This document shows positions 23,963 to 33,379 of a stretch of 34,927 bases of DNA, in pieces. Source of the stretch: a virus; IMG/VR virus record IMGVR_UViG_3300034012_001197, positions 1 to 34,927 of that record. One strand, written 5' to 3'. Every line of letters begins with the position of its first letter. The first letter of the stretch is position 1. The position numbers and the translations under genes were made by a program. Below the pieces are notes generated by a model. It made no database searches. It was not told where the DNA came from and saw only the letters and a program-made list of their open reading frames with translations.

Positions 23963-26900
23963 ATGCCATATCAGGTGCAGGTCGGTGCTCAGGTTGTCGA
24001 GTTCCCTGACTCGGTCAGCCAAAACGAAGCGCAACGCATTCTTGCCGACCAGTTCCCGGCAACCGGCGAGGACATCTCGCTGGCAATGCAGGACCCTGCT
24101 TTCAAGCCAACGCAGGCGGACTACCTGAAGTTTGAGGAGTACTCCAAGAACAAGCAGACCGACTGGATAAACACTGCCGCCCAAGCCGCTGATGCTGCGA
24201 TTGGAATGATCGGTGGCGCTGTTTCTGAAGGCGCTCAAGGCGCTGCAGCAAACCCACTGAACTACTTGGAGGGATTTGCTCAAGGCACTCGCCAGCTTTA
24301 CGGACTGGCCGCTCAATCTCAGGACCCGGCTTCACCGCTCTTCAAGTTCAAGGACCTCGTCGCAGGCACAGGCACACCGGAGTCCCGCTATCAGCAGTTC
24401 CTTGAGGCTCGAGACTTCGCCAACACCACTGCCCGATTGGAGCGAGGTGAAGAAGGCCTCGTTGTTCCGCCTGAGTACACCAATCCGGAGTACGTTCAAG
24501 GAGTCTCAATGATTCTCGACCCGACGCTGTTCGTACCCGGCGTCGGTGAAATCCTAGGAACAGGAAAACTCGCCACCCGTGCAGTCGGCAAAGGCACCCA
24601 ACTCGCAGGACGGGCCATCACCGGCGCTGCAAGGCCCCTAGAGCGCTTTGCCGGTGCTGCCGAGCGCATGACAGCGGAGGCGCTTGGAATGGCGCCAGAA
24701 GCGCTGCGCAACACCGCGGCCACCGCCGGCCTTGCTGGTGCCCTCGGTATTGCCCCGGAGGCCGCTGCCTTCGCTGCCATCCCTGCCGGCATCCGTACCG
24801 CACGCGAGGCTGGCGAGGCTTTGACCCGTGCCGGCGAGAACCTGATGACTCAGCCTTCGCGCATCGGCCCACTAGAAGCCATCGGTGCTGTCCCGGGTGC
24901 CAACCTGCGCCAGCGGATGCTCGGTGTGGTCGGGCAGTACGGCGGCGACGCTGCCTTGGATGCCTCACTGAGGGGTATTGCCGGAGGAATCGAAGGTGCT
25001 GCAGTTGGTACAGGATTGGGTTATTTGTCCGGTGGTGAAGAGGGTGCTGCTGCAGGCTTTGGTTCTGGTGGTGTTCAGGGTGCTGCCGGTGCTCTCGGTG
25101 GCCGGATGTACCAGAAACTCACAGGCGCTGCCGCTAAGGAGGCCCGTGCCGGCGACCTGGGGCGGTTCATCGACGCCCAGCAGGACCCGACGACCAAGGC
25201 GCTCTTTCAACAGTTGCGTGATAGGCATGGCGTGGATGCGGCATCCAGCCTGATGGACTTGCAGGGCCTTGTCCGCGGCAAGTTTGGCGACGTCGAAGTG
25301 GAGTATCTTTCCAGCGAAGACTTCGCAAAGCGCTACAAAATCAACGCTCGGGGCGTGCAGGTTGAGAACAAAGGTGGCCGGCCTGCGGTGGTCATCAACG
25401 CCGACATCATCGGCAAGGGCACCGGCGACGGCCCGCTCTACACGCTCGGTCACGAGCTCTTCCACGCTCTTGAGAAGAGCACCCAGCTCGAGGCCGGCGC
25501 CACCGAGATCAAGAACGCACTAGTAGGTCGATGGATTCAGGAAGGTGACACCATCCGCAAGTTGTCCGAGGGCGCTTTCAATGACGCCGAGATCGAAGCC
25601 AAGTTCAACGAGTACCGCGACAAGCTGGGTGCTGGTAATGCTTCGATGGCAGACGAGCTTGCTAAGTACGACACCGTCAACAAAAAGGCCGACTATGTGG
25701 CCTCCGAGCTCGCAGCAGAGCACTTTGCTGCACTCCTGGCCGGTCAGAAGCCTGACGCACTACTGAAGGGCTTCACGGGGCTTACCAGGCAACTTCTCGA
25801 CCTGGCCCTGACCCAGAACGCCAGCCGGGCCTTGGCAGATGCCGCGGCGACCATTGAGCGCACGTTTGGCGTGAAGCCCACCGACTCGGTGCTCTTCCCG
25901 GATCTGAAGCAGGCCTCGCCGCAGGTGAACGCCATGCTGCGCGACCTGTTGCGTGCCCGGCGCAAGCTGGATGAGAAGATCAAAATCCAAGGTGAAAAGA
26001 CCAAGCTAATCCTCAAGCCCGAGGATGTGTCCAACCCGCTGGCGGCTAAGCAATTGGTCGAGCTTGGTTTAGCTGAACAGATGCCCGATGGCACGATCCG
26101 GTCAATGTCCAGCGAAGAGGTTGTGGCCCGAGAGGACAAGGACCGCGAAAGCCTTCGATCCATCATTGAGAACACACCGGGCACAGCCCGCATGGTCGAT
26201 GGTGTTGCTCAGGGTCGATTGAGCCCGGAGCAGTTGTCTGCCATTGAGCAGTCCCAGGCGGTCAGCAGCCGGATGAAGGACAAGATCCGGGCCGCGAACG
26301 CTGCAATGGACGCTGGCAACAGCCTCAACATCACCTACAGCGCAGCGCTCAAGAAGATCATCAACCGGCTGACTGGTAAAAAGGTCAACAGGTACAGCAG
26401 CGGCATCCGCCTCACTGACCGTGACGTGCTGCCGTATGCGTTCTACTTCTCGAAAGCGGATCATCCGCTGATCAAGGCTATCGACATCAGCTATGTCCGG
26501 GATGCCATCCTGAAGGACACAGCATCCAACGGCAGTGTGGGCAATGGCCTGTGGGACAACGTCGACGGGTTTATGGGCGACCTGGCGAAGTACTTCACCA
26601 ATCTCGACCAGAAGGAGGGCGCCCGCCGGTCTGCCGAGATCTTTGGTTTGGAGAAGGCTAAGTACCTCGGGGACTTCATCAACCAGAGTGAAAAGTTTGT
26701 CCGCGACTTCCGCTTGGACCGTATTGGTTCAATAGCTCCATCCGGTTTCCGCGCACGCTTTTCGGAGGAGGCCTACCAGCTTTCAAAGAACCGCTGGATG
26801 CCCGCGGAGACCGTTGGCGACAAATCGGTCATCAACTCCGAGGAAGGCTACCGCATCATCAGCGGCGCCAAGCACCGACTCTACGGTCCCGACGGCAAGC

Positions 26901-29900
26901 TGATCGGGATCTACGACACCCAAACCCAAGCAGAAAGGAAAGCAGATGCCACTCAAGCAAGGCTACAGCCAGAAGTCCGTCAGCAGCAATATCCGGCGCG
27001 AGATGAAGTCCGGCAAACCGCAGAAGCAGGCCGTGGCGATAGCGCTGTCGGTCGCACGCAAGGCCGAGAAGAAGGCGGGCAAGAACTCGGGCCGGTTCGA
27101 CAAGCGGGGGATGTGAGGTTCATGCCGGCTGAAGAGGACGCAGCCAGAAAACAGGTTGCAGAATCTTTGCCACGACGTGCATCCTTCGAGGCTCAGGGAG
27201 TTACAAGAGATGAAAGCGGCAACATATTCTTCAAAGGCAAAGAACCGAAAGACTGGACTCCAACGGAGTTTGAGGAATACGGCAAAGCATTCGGCGTCCC
27301 AAACCTTGGCCCTCTTTCAGAAATCGCAAACATCCCCTCGGACGTGGCTGGAAATCCTGCGAGAATACCCGGCGGCCTTGAGGGCAAGTTCACGTACTAC
27401 GACCTCCTCTGGCTTAAAGCCAACCCAGTCGACGTAGCAAACCTTCCTGAGACGACGCACGCCAAGCTGACGGCAAAGCTGGCGTCAACCATGGCCCCGA
27501 CACCTGGGGAGAAGGTCTCAAGTTTTAACTCGATTGTGTTTGGTATGCTCTCACCAAACGCACCGCTGCTGCCCAATGAAATGGGGCAGTCCAGACTCCG
27601 ATTCGGTTCGATGGAAGATGTGCGCAAGTTTGCAGATCTATACCCAGAGAACCCGACCAAAGAAAACCTGAAGGAGCTGAACCAACGACTCAAAAAGGAA
27701 CTGGGATTCATCTCCGCCGGCAAGGGCGGCCTTGGCATTGCGATAACCGCAGACATCTCAAACATCGTAAATGCCGCTCGGTTGTTCACCAAGAACCCAG
27801 ACTTCTTCGTCAAGAAGGCCAACGAATCCTGGGCAGACTTCGTCGACAAGCTGACAACTCAAGTCAAAGGGTTTGGCACCAAGACGGGCTCCTTTGGATC
27901 GGTGTGGCAAGATCCGCTCAAGGCATCCATCTCGGCCATGGACCGCCACATGGCCCGCATCTTTGGCCAGGAGTTGCTGGGTAACCCGGAGCTGCGCAAA
28001 CGGTTTGAAGGCATTGTTGTCGACCGTTTCAACTCAATGCTCAAGAAGTCGAAGGAAGCCACGTCGGCATTCAATCGCCGCCTGAAAAATGCCGAGGAAA
28101 AAGGAAAGCGGATTGAGGAGATCAACAAGGACGACCCGAAAACGCTCAAGACGCTCAAGGCCAAAAACCAGAAGAAAATTGACAAGATCAAAGCCGAAAT
28201 GGCTTCGACATTGGATTCCTTGCCGGACCCCACAGCAACCAAGGCAAAGACCATCGACGATGTTCTAGCTCAGGCTCAAATCTACGGTGCGGATCGCGTT
28301 CAGAAGTTCGTCAACGAGGCCGTGTTTGCTGCCATGGGCAGCCGCAAGGCAACACTGCTCGCCAAGAAAGGCGGCATCAACCCGAATGCCCCGGAATACA
28401 TCAAATCGGTCGATTGGGTGGAAACTCCCAAAAACTTCCAGGTGATGTCCGATTCTTATCGGTCAGCACTTGAGATCAACGAACGCCGGGCGAACGAACT
28501 TGGTGTTGCTGTATTCCCGGCTCAATGGACCCTGTGGGATCGCATTCGGGGCCGTGTTGAACCGCATGAGGTGATGTTCCCTGGTCTTGAAAAACTACCG
28601 GCCCTGAATGACCGCCAGTTGGGTGAAGCGCAAAAAGCCAACAAGGCAGCCGGGTATGGAACCACGCCGGAGGCAGGTGAGAAATGGAAGAGAAGGCAAA
28701 TTGACTCACCTTCTCGTCTAGCGTATTTCATGCCTGCCGGAGGAGAAAAACTTTATGAACAAACCGCAGAACAATCAGGAAGACGTGGAGACCGAGGAGA
28801 AGGACGGTATTCGTCTGGGAACCTTGCGCCGCTTGCAGGCGCTCCACAGGTCAAAGGCGCTAGTGGCCCAGACCAGAGCTTGGTTGGCGTCGCAGAGCAG
28901 TACGCCAAGGACAACGGAATCAATCTCCGTCGCCAATCAGAATACGTTGAGGTAGACGAGGACCGTGCCCGCAGGATTGCTCAGGCTTACGATGAGATGC
29001 CTCATGCACCGCAAGATCCTGCGGTGCGCGAGGCCTACCAGGACCTGATCCGTCAAACCACGGATCAGTATCGAGCACTTGATTCAGCGGGATACAAGTT
29101 CTGGTTTATTGATATTAATTCGGATGCGGGGCAGCAGTACGCATCATCTCCGTTCAACGCCATGCGCGACCTCCGCGCAAACAAGTCGATGGGAGTTTTC
29201 CCAACAGACTCTGGGTTTGGAACCAAGGAGGACTTCAATCCAGAATCAAACCCAATGCTTGCCGATACTGGTTTGCGTTGGCCGTTCGGTGGGCCAAACG
29301 GTGAATTACGAACCGTTTATGCCAACGACCTATTCCGCGCCGTGCACGACGCTTTCGGTCATGGCATGGAGGGATCTGGCTTCCGAGCTCAGGGCGAGGA
29401 GAATGCCTGGCAGGCGCACATTCGACTCTTCACGGGGCCTGCTCGTGGCGCCATCACCACTGAGACTCGAGGTCAAAACAGTTGGCTGAACTACGGCCCC
29501 TACGGTGAGCGCAACCGCACCGCTAAGACAGAGGACACCGTATTCGCCGATCAGAAAACCGGGCTCATGCCTGAATGGACTTGGACCGAAGGACGTGCCG
29601 CGGATGAGGTCGCCACGCCCCAGGGCGAAGTAGGCGCCCAGCGGTATATGCCCGCCGGCGACATGGCCTCGGGCCGTAGTGTCAAGGACCACCGCGAGGC
29701 CATGGACCTGTTTGAGAAGGGCTACCGGCTCTACGGTGCTCTGTACGACGGCATGGAGGATCCTGTCCGACTGAAGAAGGCGACTGAAATTGAACGGTTC
29801 GACCCGGAGAACCTGTGGGCCGTTCCTCCTAGGCGCGTGGCTGCGGCAATCGCCATCCGCAATATGCCGGCGGACATGATGCCATCCCCCGACTCAGCCA

Positions 29901-30055
29901 TGCCAGGCGCCTACAGCTTCCAGGGCGGCTACCGGGCCATCCCGGGCAAGGCCAAGGGCTCCTTCCGCCTCTACGGCCCTGCAGGCAGCCTGATAGGCAT
30001 CGCCAGCAGCCTTGACGAGGCCCAGAGAATCCTCCGACGTAAGGCCAAGCAATGA
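23963..30055 (+). CDS. Giant multidomain internal virion (polyvalent-type) protein with HExxH peptidase
   Basis: A 2030-residue ORF, the largest in the window. It begins with [17 protein letters not shown] (11-27), typical of ejected virion proteins, followed by an Ala/Gly-rich hydrophobic region (about 70-390). [11 protein letters not shown] holds the zinc motif HELFH (497-501), with ASELAAEH (E582 or E586) as a possible third ligand. A helical region (about 1090-1590) follows, then a domain with VHDAFGH (H1795, D1796, H1800) and TETRGQNSW (1833-1841). MPA motifs stand at 946, 1054, 1590, 1896 and 1968. A cap, GYRxIxG...RLYGPxGxLIGI, occurs at about 962-998 and at the C-terminus. The layout fits the polyvalent proteins described from phages, which carry several activities into the host. 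Confidence 0.75.
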   Translation: MPYQVQVGAQVVEFPDSVSQNEAQRILADQFPATGEDISLAMQDPAFKPTQADYLKFEEYSKNKQTDWINTAAQAADAAIGMIGGAVSEGAQGAAANPLNYLEGFAQGTRQLYGLAAQSQDPASPLFKFKDLVAGTGTPESRYQQFLEARDFANTTARLERGEEGLVVPPEYTNPEYVQGVSMILDPTLFVPGVGEILGTGKLATRAVGKGTQLAGRAITGAARPLERFAGAAERMTAEALGMAPEALRNTAATAGLAGALGIAPEAAAFAAIPAGIRTAREAGEALTRAGENLMTQPSRIGPLEAIGAVPGANLRQRMLGVVGQYGGDAALDASLRGIAGGIEGAAVGTGLGYLSGGEEGAAAGFGSGGVQGAAGALGGRMYQKLTGAAAKEARAGDLGRFIDAQQDPTTKALFQQLRDRHGVDAASSLMDLQGLVRGKFGDVEVEYLSSEDFAKRYKINARGVQVENKGGRPAVVINADIIGKGTGDGPLYTLGHELFHALEKSTQLEAGATEIKNALVGRWIQEGDTIRKLSEGAFNDAEIEAKFNEYRDKLGAGNASMADELAKYDTVNKKADYVASELAAEHFAALLAGQKPDALLKGFTGLTRQLLDLALTQNASRALADAAATIERTFGVKPTDSVLFPDLKQASPQVNAMLRDLLRARRKLDEKIKIQGEKTKLILKPEDVSNPLAAKQLVELGLAEQMPDGTIRSMSSEEVVAREDKDRESLRSIIENTPGTARMVDGVAQGRLSPEQLSAIEQSQAVSSRMKDKIRAANAAMDAGNSLNITYSAALKKIINRLTGKKVNRYSSGIRLTDRDVLPYAFYFSKADHPLIKAIDISYVRDAILKDTASNGSVGNGLWDNVDGFMGDLAKYFTNLDQKEGARRSAEIFGLEKAKYLGDFINQSEKFVRDFRLDRIGSIAPSGFRARFSEEAYQLSKNRWMPAETVGDKSVINSEEGYRIISGAKHRLYGPDGKLIGIYDTQTQAERKADATQARLQPEVRQQQYPARDEVRQTAEAGRGDSAVGRTQGREEGGQELGPVRQAGDVRFMPAEEDAARKQVAESLPRRASFEAQGVTRDESGNIFFKGKEPKDWTPTEFEEYGKAFGVPNLGPLSEIANIPSDVAGNPARIPGGLEGKFTYYDLLWLKANPVDVANLPETTHAKLTAKLASTMAPTPGEKVSSFNSIVFGMLSPNAPLLPNEMGQSRLRFGSMEDVRKFADLYPENPTKENLKELNQRLKKELGFISAGKGGLGIAITADISNIVNAARLFTKNPDFFVKKANESWADFVDKLTTQVKGFGTKTGSFGSVWQDPLKASISAMDRHMARIFGQELLGNPELRKRFEGIVVDRFNSMLKKSKEATSAFNRRLKNAEEKGKRIEEINKDDPKTLKTLKAKNQKKIDKIKAEMASTLDSLPDPTATKAKTIDDVLAQAQIYGADRVQKFVNEAVFAAMGSRKATLLAKKGGINPNAPEYIKSVDWVETPKNFQVMSDSYRSALEINERRANELGVAVFPAQWTLWDRIRGRVEPHEVMFPGLEKLPALNDRQLGEAQKANKAAGYGTTPEAGEKWKRRQIDSPSRLAYFMPAGGEKLYEQTAEQSGRRGDRGEGRYSSGNLAPLAGAPQVKGASGPDQSLVGVAEQYAKDNGINLRRQSEYVEVDEDRARRIAQAYDEMPHAPQDPAVREAYQDLIRQTTDQYRALDSAGYKFWFIDINSDAGQQYASSPFNAMRDLRANKSMGVFPTDSGFGTKEDFNPESNPMLADTGLRWPFGGPNGELRTVYANDLFRAVHDAFGHGMEGSGFRAQGEENAWQAHIRLFTGPARGAITTETRGQNSWLNYGPYGERNRTAKTEDTVFADQKTGLMPEWTWTEGRAADEVATPQGEVGAQRYMPAGDMASGRSVKDHREAMDLFEKGYRLYGALYDGMEDPVRLKKATEIERFDPENLWAVPPRRVAAAIAIRNMPADMMPSPDSAMPGAYSFQGGYRAIPGKAKGSFRLYGPAGSLIGIASSLDEAQRILRRKAKQ
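26946..27116 (+). CDS. Small DUF6496-like protein encoded in an alternative frame inside the giant ORF
   Basis: A 56-residue protein in another frame of the 23963 gene. It reads [20 protein letters not shown] and then [23 protein letters not shown]; the starting pattern (MPLKxGxSQKxxSxNIxxE, then [12 protein letters not shown]) is that of a widespread family of small basic phage proteins (DUF6496-like). AGGA lies 6 bases before the ATG. In the host frame the same bases give low-complexity sequence ([17 protein letters not shown]). It lies immediately after the first cap repeat of the giant protein, and its stop (27114-27116) is 5 bases before an MPA codon run. This is the best example of an overprinted or retained gene in the window. 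Confidence 0.75.
   Translation: MPLKQGYSQKSVSSNIRREMKSGKPQKQAVAIALSVARKAEKKAGKNSGRFDKRGM
28755..28955 (+). CDS. Possible second small gene overlapping the giant ORF
   Basis: A 66-residue ORF in another frame of the 23963 gene, preceded by GGAGGAG at 28739-28745 with a 9-base spacer, one of the best ribosome sites in the window. The first 45 residues ([38 protein letters not shown]) look like a charged helical protein. The last 20 are Ser/Thr-rich and overlap the point where the giant protein becomes ordered again, so they may be a shadow. The giant-frame sequence here is Gly/Arg-rich filler. No family is recognised. Confidence 0.4.
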   Translation: MNKPQNNQEDVETEEKDGIRLGTLRRLQALHRSKALVAQTRAWLASQSSTPRTTESISVANQNTLR

Positions 30056-32748
30056 GCTACGATAGCCAGACCAGCACCAGCCTGATCAACAAGCTGAGGA
30101 AGGACGTCGACAGCCTCACGCTAAAGATCGCCACTATTCAGGATCAGAAGGCCACCGGGGTCAGCGGTGGTGCGTCCATTGCGACGACTTGGACACCGCG
30201 CACGCTCAACACCCTGCGCAGCGATCCGAACAGCCTCATCCTGGATCTGAGCAGCAACACCTTCAAGGTGGCCTCGGGTGCCTATCAGGTGAAGGTCATC
30301 AGCCCATTTCACAGCACCACGGGCACCCGGCTGCGTCTGTGGGACGTGACCAACGACGTGCTCATTGGCTACTCGGTCAGCACCTACGTCTACAACCAGA
30401 CCAACGTCTACCTGTACCTGGACGCACGCATCCAGCCGCACAAGGACAACGTCTACCGGCTCGACTACTACTGCGACACAGCCAAGGCGGACGGACTTGG
30501 TGTAGCCACCAACACCGGGGACATCGAGATCTACACGGTGCTCGAAGTGACCAGGCTGGACACCGGGATGACCAAGCCCCAGGGAGGGTCCGGTGTGCAG
30601 GGACCACAAGGCCCGGCTGGTCCTGCAGGTCCGGCTGGACCACCGGGACCGGCTGGAAGCGGAACGGTTACAACCGTATCTGTCGTCACCGCAAACGGTG
30701 TGTCGGGCAGTGTGGCTGATCCCACGACCACTCCTGCCATCACGCTGACTCTCGGAGCCATTACGCCCAGCAGCGTGGCTGCATCTGGGGCCATCAGCGC
30801 AGGCGCTACGGTCACCGGCTCCAACCTGTCAGGCGTCAATACCGGCGACCAGGTGATCATCCTGGGCGGTGACCGGATGCTGACTGAGGGCGGCGACTTC
30901 CTGATCACAGAGTCGAGTGATTACATCCTTGAGACAGGGGATGTCACAGGCTCGGGCACAGGCCGCATCACCACTACGATCACCCCGCAGGCTGTCACCT
31001 ACGACAAGATGCAGTGGGTCAGCGCTACCGACAGGGTGTTGGGGCGCCAATCGGCCAACCCTGGAGTCATCGAGGAGATTGTCTGCACCGCTGCAGGCAG
31101 GGCGCTCCTGGATGACAACAGTGCTGCAGATCAACGAACCACACTCGGGGCTGTCCCGGTGGGGCCAATCACCACATCGGGCCTTACGGTCGGTGCGAAC
31201 AACCGCTTGCTCGGTAGGGTGAACAGTGCCGGCGCTGTCGAGGAGATCAGTCTTGGAACTGGGATCTCGGTAGCCGGCAGCGTGCTTTCGTTGGGTGCAA
31301 TCACGCCCACCTCGGTGGCTGCCTCTGGCACTGTGACGGGCTCCAACCTTTCGGGGACGTCATCGGGCAGCAACACCGGCGACCAGACCATCACGCTCAC
31401 CGGGCCGGTGACAGGCAGTGGAACGGGCTCCTTTGCGACCACGATCACCAATGGTGCGGTGACCTACGACAAGATCCAGACGGCAGCGGCAATCAAGCGC
31501 CTGCTTGGATCCGACGCTACAGGCACCAGTATCGGTGAGATCAACCTGGGAGCGAACCTCTCGATGACAGGCAACACCCTGGCATCGTCCAACCCGGGTG
31601 GAACAGTCACCAGCGTGTCGGTCACAACGGCCAATGGCGTCAGCGGCACGGTGGCAAACGCCACTACCACCCCGGCCATCAGCCTGGCTTTGGGCGCCAT
31701 CACTCCGACATCGGTGGCTGCGTCAGGCGCTGTCACAGGGTCAAACCTTTCCGGGAGCAATACCGGCGATCAAACGATCACACTGACCGGGGATGTGACA
31801 GGATCTGGCACAGGGTCCTTTGCTGCGACCATCGGGAACAACACGGTCACCTACGGTAAGATCCAGGCAGTCACTGCCTCCGCTAAACTCCTGGGCAGTA
31901 GTGCTACAGGCACCGCGGTGACAGAGATCACCCTCGGGACAAACCTGTCGATGACGGGCAGCACCCTGAATGCGACGGCAGGCGGTGGGACGGTGACCAG
32001 TGTGGGTGTTTCGGGTGGTAGCACCGGCCTGACCACGTCTGGAGGGCCTGTGACGACATCGGGCACGATCACGCTGGATGGTGTGCTGAGTGTGGCCAAT
32101 GGCGGCACCAGCAGCACCTCGGCATCCTCGGCCATCTCGTTCCTGGCAGGCGCAACCACCAACGGGCAGTACCTCCGCGGCAACGGTACCGTGGTGCAGA
32201 TGTCTGCCATTCAGGCCATCGACCTGCCCCAGATTGCCCTAGGCGGATCCGCAGTCAGCGGGACGCTCGGTGTGATCAACGGCGGTACCGGCCAGAGCAA
32301 CGTCTTCAGCGACGGCGACCTGCTCATCGGCAAGAGCCTCGGCAGCACACTGGCCCGGGCCAAGCTGACCGCAGGCGCCAACATCTCGATCACCAACGGC
32401 TCCGGCACGATCACCATCGCAGCCACAGGCACAGGCACCGGCGACGTGGTGGGGCCTGCAAGCGCGACGTTGTACGAACTTCCGAGGTTCTCGAGCACCA
32501 CGGGCAAGGCTATCAATGGGGCAAACTGGTATTCCAACGGCGGCGACTTGTACGGTGATGCAGGATTCCGTGCAATGACCTACGGGTTCGTGTGGATTCC
32601 ATCGGGCACAGGTGGCCAGCCAAACAATGCGCCTGCCCAATACGGTACGCTTGCTGCCCGTGCTCCGATGTACTTCGACCGCACGAACAGTCGGCTTTAT
32701 ATCTTCAACGAGGACATTCCTGGTTGGAAATATGTGGACCTTGTCTAA
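30052..32748 (+). CDS. Large tail fibre with collagen-like segment
   Basis: An 898-residue fibre starting inside the giant ORF's stop (ATGA). A helical N-terminus (LINKLRKDVDSLTLKIATIQD) and a beta domain lead to a Gly-X-Y collagen-like run at residues 181-203 (GPQGPAGPAGPAGPPGPAG), then long imperfect repeats with GAITPTSVAASG, TGSNLSG, NTGDQTITL and VTGSGTGSF, at least three copies. LTEGGDFLITESSDYIL at 277-293 resembles the LVQEDGG repeats of the 12119 gene. The C-terminus (TNSRLYIFNEDIPGWKYVDL) is a usual fibre-tip ending. It probably binds the host receptor. Confidence 0.85.
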   Translation: MSYDSQTSTSLINKLRKDVDSLTLKIATIQDQKATGVSGGASIATTWTPRTLNTLRSDPNSLILDLSSNTFKVASGAYQVKVISPFHSTTGTRLRLWDVTNDVLIGYSVSTYVYNQTNVYLYLDARIQPHKDNVYRLDYYCDTAKADGLGVATNTGDIEIYTVLEVTRLDTGMTKPQGGSGVQGPQGPAGPAGPAGPPGPAGSGTVTTVSVVTANGVSGSVADPTTTPAITLTLGAITPSSVAASGAISAGATVTGSNLSGVNTGDQVIILGGDRMLTEGGDFLITESSDYILETGDVTGSGTGRITTTITPQAVTYDKMQWVSATDRVLGRQSANPGVIEEIVCTAAGRALLDDNSAADQRTTLGAVPVGPITTSGLTVGANNRLLGRVNSAGAVEEISLGTGISVAGSVLSLGAITPTSVAASGTVTGSNLSGTSSGSNTGDQTITLTGPVTGSGTGSFATTITNGAVTYDKIQTAAAIKRLLGSDATGTSIGEINLGANLSMTGNTLASSNPGGTVTSVSVTTANGVSGTVANATTTPAISLALGAITPTSVAASGAVTGSNLSGSNTGDQTITLTGDVTGSGTGSFAATIGNNTVTYGKIQAVTASAKLLGSSATGTAVTEITLGTNLSMTGSTLNATAGGGTVTSVGVSGGSTGLTTSGGPVTTSGTITLDGVLSVANGGTSSTSASSAISFLAGATTNGQYLRGNGTVVQMSAIQAIDLPQIALGGSAVSGTLGVINGGTGQSNVFSDGDLLIGKSLGSTLARAKLTAGANISITNGSGTITIAATGTGTGDVVGPASATLYELPRFSSTTGKAINGANWYSNGGDLYGDAGFRAMTYGFVWIPSGTGGQPNNAPAQYGTLAARAPMYFDRTNSRLYIFNEDIPGWKYVDLV

Positions 32749-32763
32749 GGTCTCAATCCTTCA

Positions 32764-33024
32764 ATGAAACACACCTTCCCCTGCGTCGAGTCAATGCGCC
32801 GCGTGCCGCTCTCCAATGGACGTGTGGTCCGAGTATGGCGCGACCGCACCAAGGAGCTCCTGGCTGCCTCCTACGACGACGCAGACATCGTCACCACCTG
32901 CATCACCCATGCAACGAACGACACGCAGCTCCTGGCCGCACTGGCCAAACTGAAGGGTGTGAATGCCGTCGAGTTACTGGATGCCAACGGGCACGGCACC
33001 GTGGTCTACACCGCCTGGCCGTGA
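32764..33024 (+). CDS. Small protein after the fibre, unknown function
   Basis: An 86-residue protein 15 bases after the fibre stop. It has a strand-turn-strand start with VPLSNGRVVRVWRDRTKELL, a helix with LLAALAKLKGVNAVELLD and a C-terminal GHGTVVYTAW. Position suggests a fibre chaperone or baseplate-like accessory, but no family is recognised. It is coupled to the next gene by GTGA. Confidence 0.6.
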   Translation: MKHTFPCVESMRRVPLSNGRVVRVWRDRTKELLAASYDDADIVTTCITHATNDTQLLAALAKLKGVNAVELLDANGHGTVVYTAWP

Positions 33025-33194
33025 GGTTTATAAATCGGACCAACCCGTCGGTGGTGGTCGAGATCCTGGCACAGGATGCCCAGTTGCGACTAGGCGAGCT
33101 GCGGTGGCCCGTGGTGGTCTACCGCCGGCTCGACAATGGCACGGTCTACGTGCGCTCGAAGGCCGAGTTCGACGCCAAGTTTGCGCCCGAGTGA
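33021..33194 (+). CDS. Small beta-type phage protein (GTG start)
   Basis: A 57-residue protein starting with GTG inside the preceding stop. The segment WPVVVYRRLDNGTVYVRSKAEFD is similar in shape to small phage proteins with a VVYRxLxxGxxYVRP-like beta hairpin. Its last codon lies just before the regulatory stretch at 33195. Function is unknown. Confidence 0.6.
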   Translation: MRFINRTNPSVVVEILAQDAQLRLGELRWPVVVYRRLDNGTVYVRSKAEFDAKFAPE

Positions 33195-33220
33195 CCCCTG
33201 TTTGACCCCTGCAAACATTG
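33192..33220 (+). repeat. Tandem TGACCCCTG and long repeat ACCCCTGCAAACATTG
   Basis: TGACCCCTG occurs at 33192-33200 and again at 33203-33211, an 11-base step, the first overlapping the stop of the previous gene. The 16-base word ACCCCTGCAAACATTG at 33205-33220 is found exactly at 5067-5082 in the TerS-TerL gap. The recurrence in two non-coding regions suggests a protein-binding or promoter element. Confidence 0.45.
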
Positions 33221-33234
33221 GGTTTTCTCTCAAA

Positions 33235-33262
33235 TCTACAGAAAAACAGTTTTCTCTGTAGA
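33235..33262 (+). promoter_or_regulatory. Inverted repeat in the endolysin leader
   Basis: TCTACAGA at 33235-33242 is mirrored by TCTGTAGA at 33255-33262, and the loop contains AAAA and TTTT that can extend the stem with one bulge. The stem is too AT-rich and lacks a T-run, so it is not a typical intrinsic terminator. It could be an operator or an mRNA structure. Confidence 0.4.
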
Positions 33263-33318
33263 CGGGTTAAGTGTTTTGATGCAGATTGTTCCTGTCGAAA
33301 GCGAAACACTTTACGCCC

Positions 33319-33365
33319 GGATGGGGCGAATACCATCCACCGGGGGCGCGACCGGCCAACGCGCA
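33319..33365 (+). promoter_or_regulatory. GC-rich composite motif and hairpin before the endolysin
   Basis: GGATGG (33319-33324) can pair with CCATCC (33333-33338), followed by ACCGGGGGCGCG (33339-33350) and AACGCGCA (33358-33365). The last two words also appear in the leader of the exonuclease gene (211-222, 233-240). The distances to the ATG are 14 and 30 bases. This looks like a shared regulatory element. Confidence 0.4.
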
Positions 33366-33379
33366 ACATTCTCCAAACC

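Noticed and set aside
26940-27120. Sequencing frameshift joining two genes in the giant ORF
   Set aside because: The giant frame is the same before and after the embedded ORF, so a single indel error would not create it; two compensating errors would be needed.
33218-33379. N-terminal extension of the endolysin
   Set aside because: The added residues are Cys/Arg-rich with no conserved character and run over hairpins and motifs shared with another leader. The ATG at 33380 fits the lysozyme-like fold.
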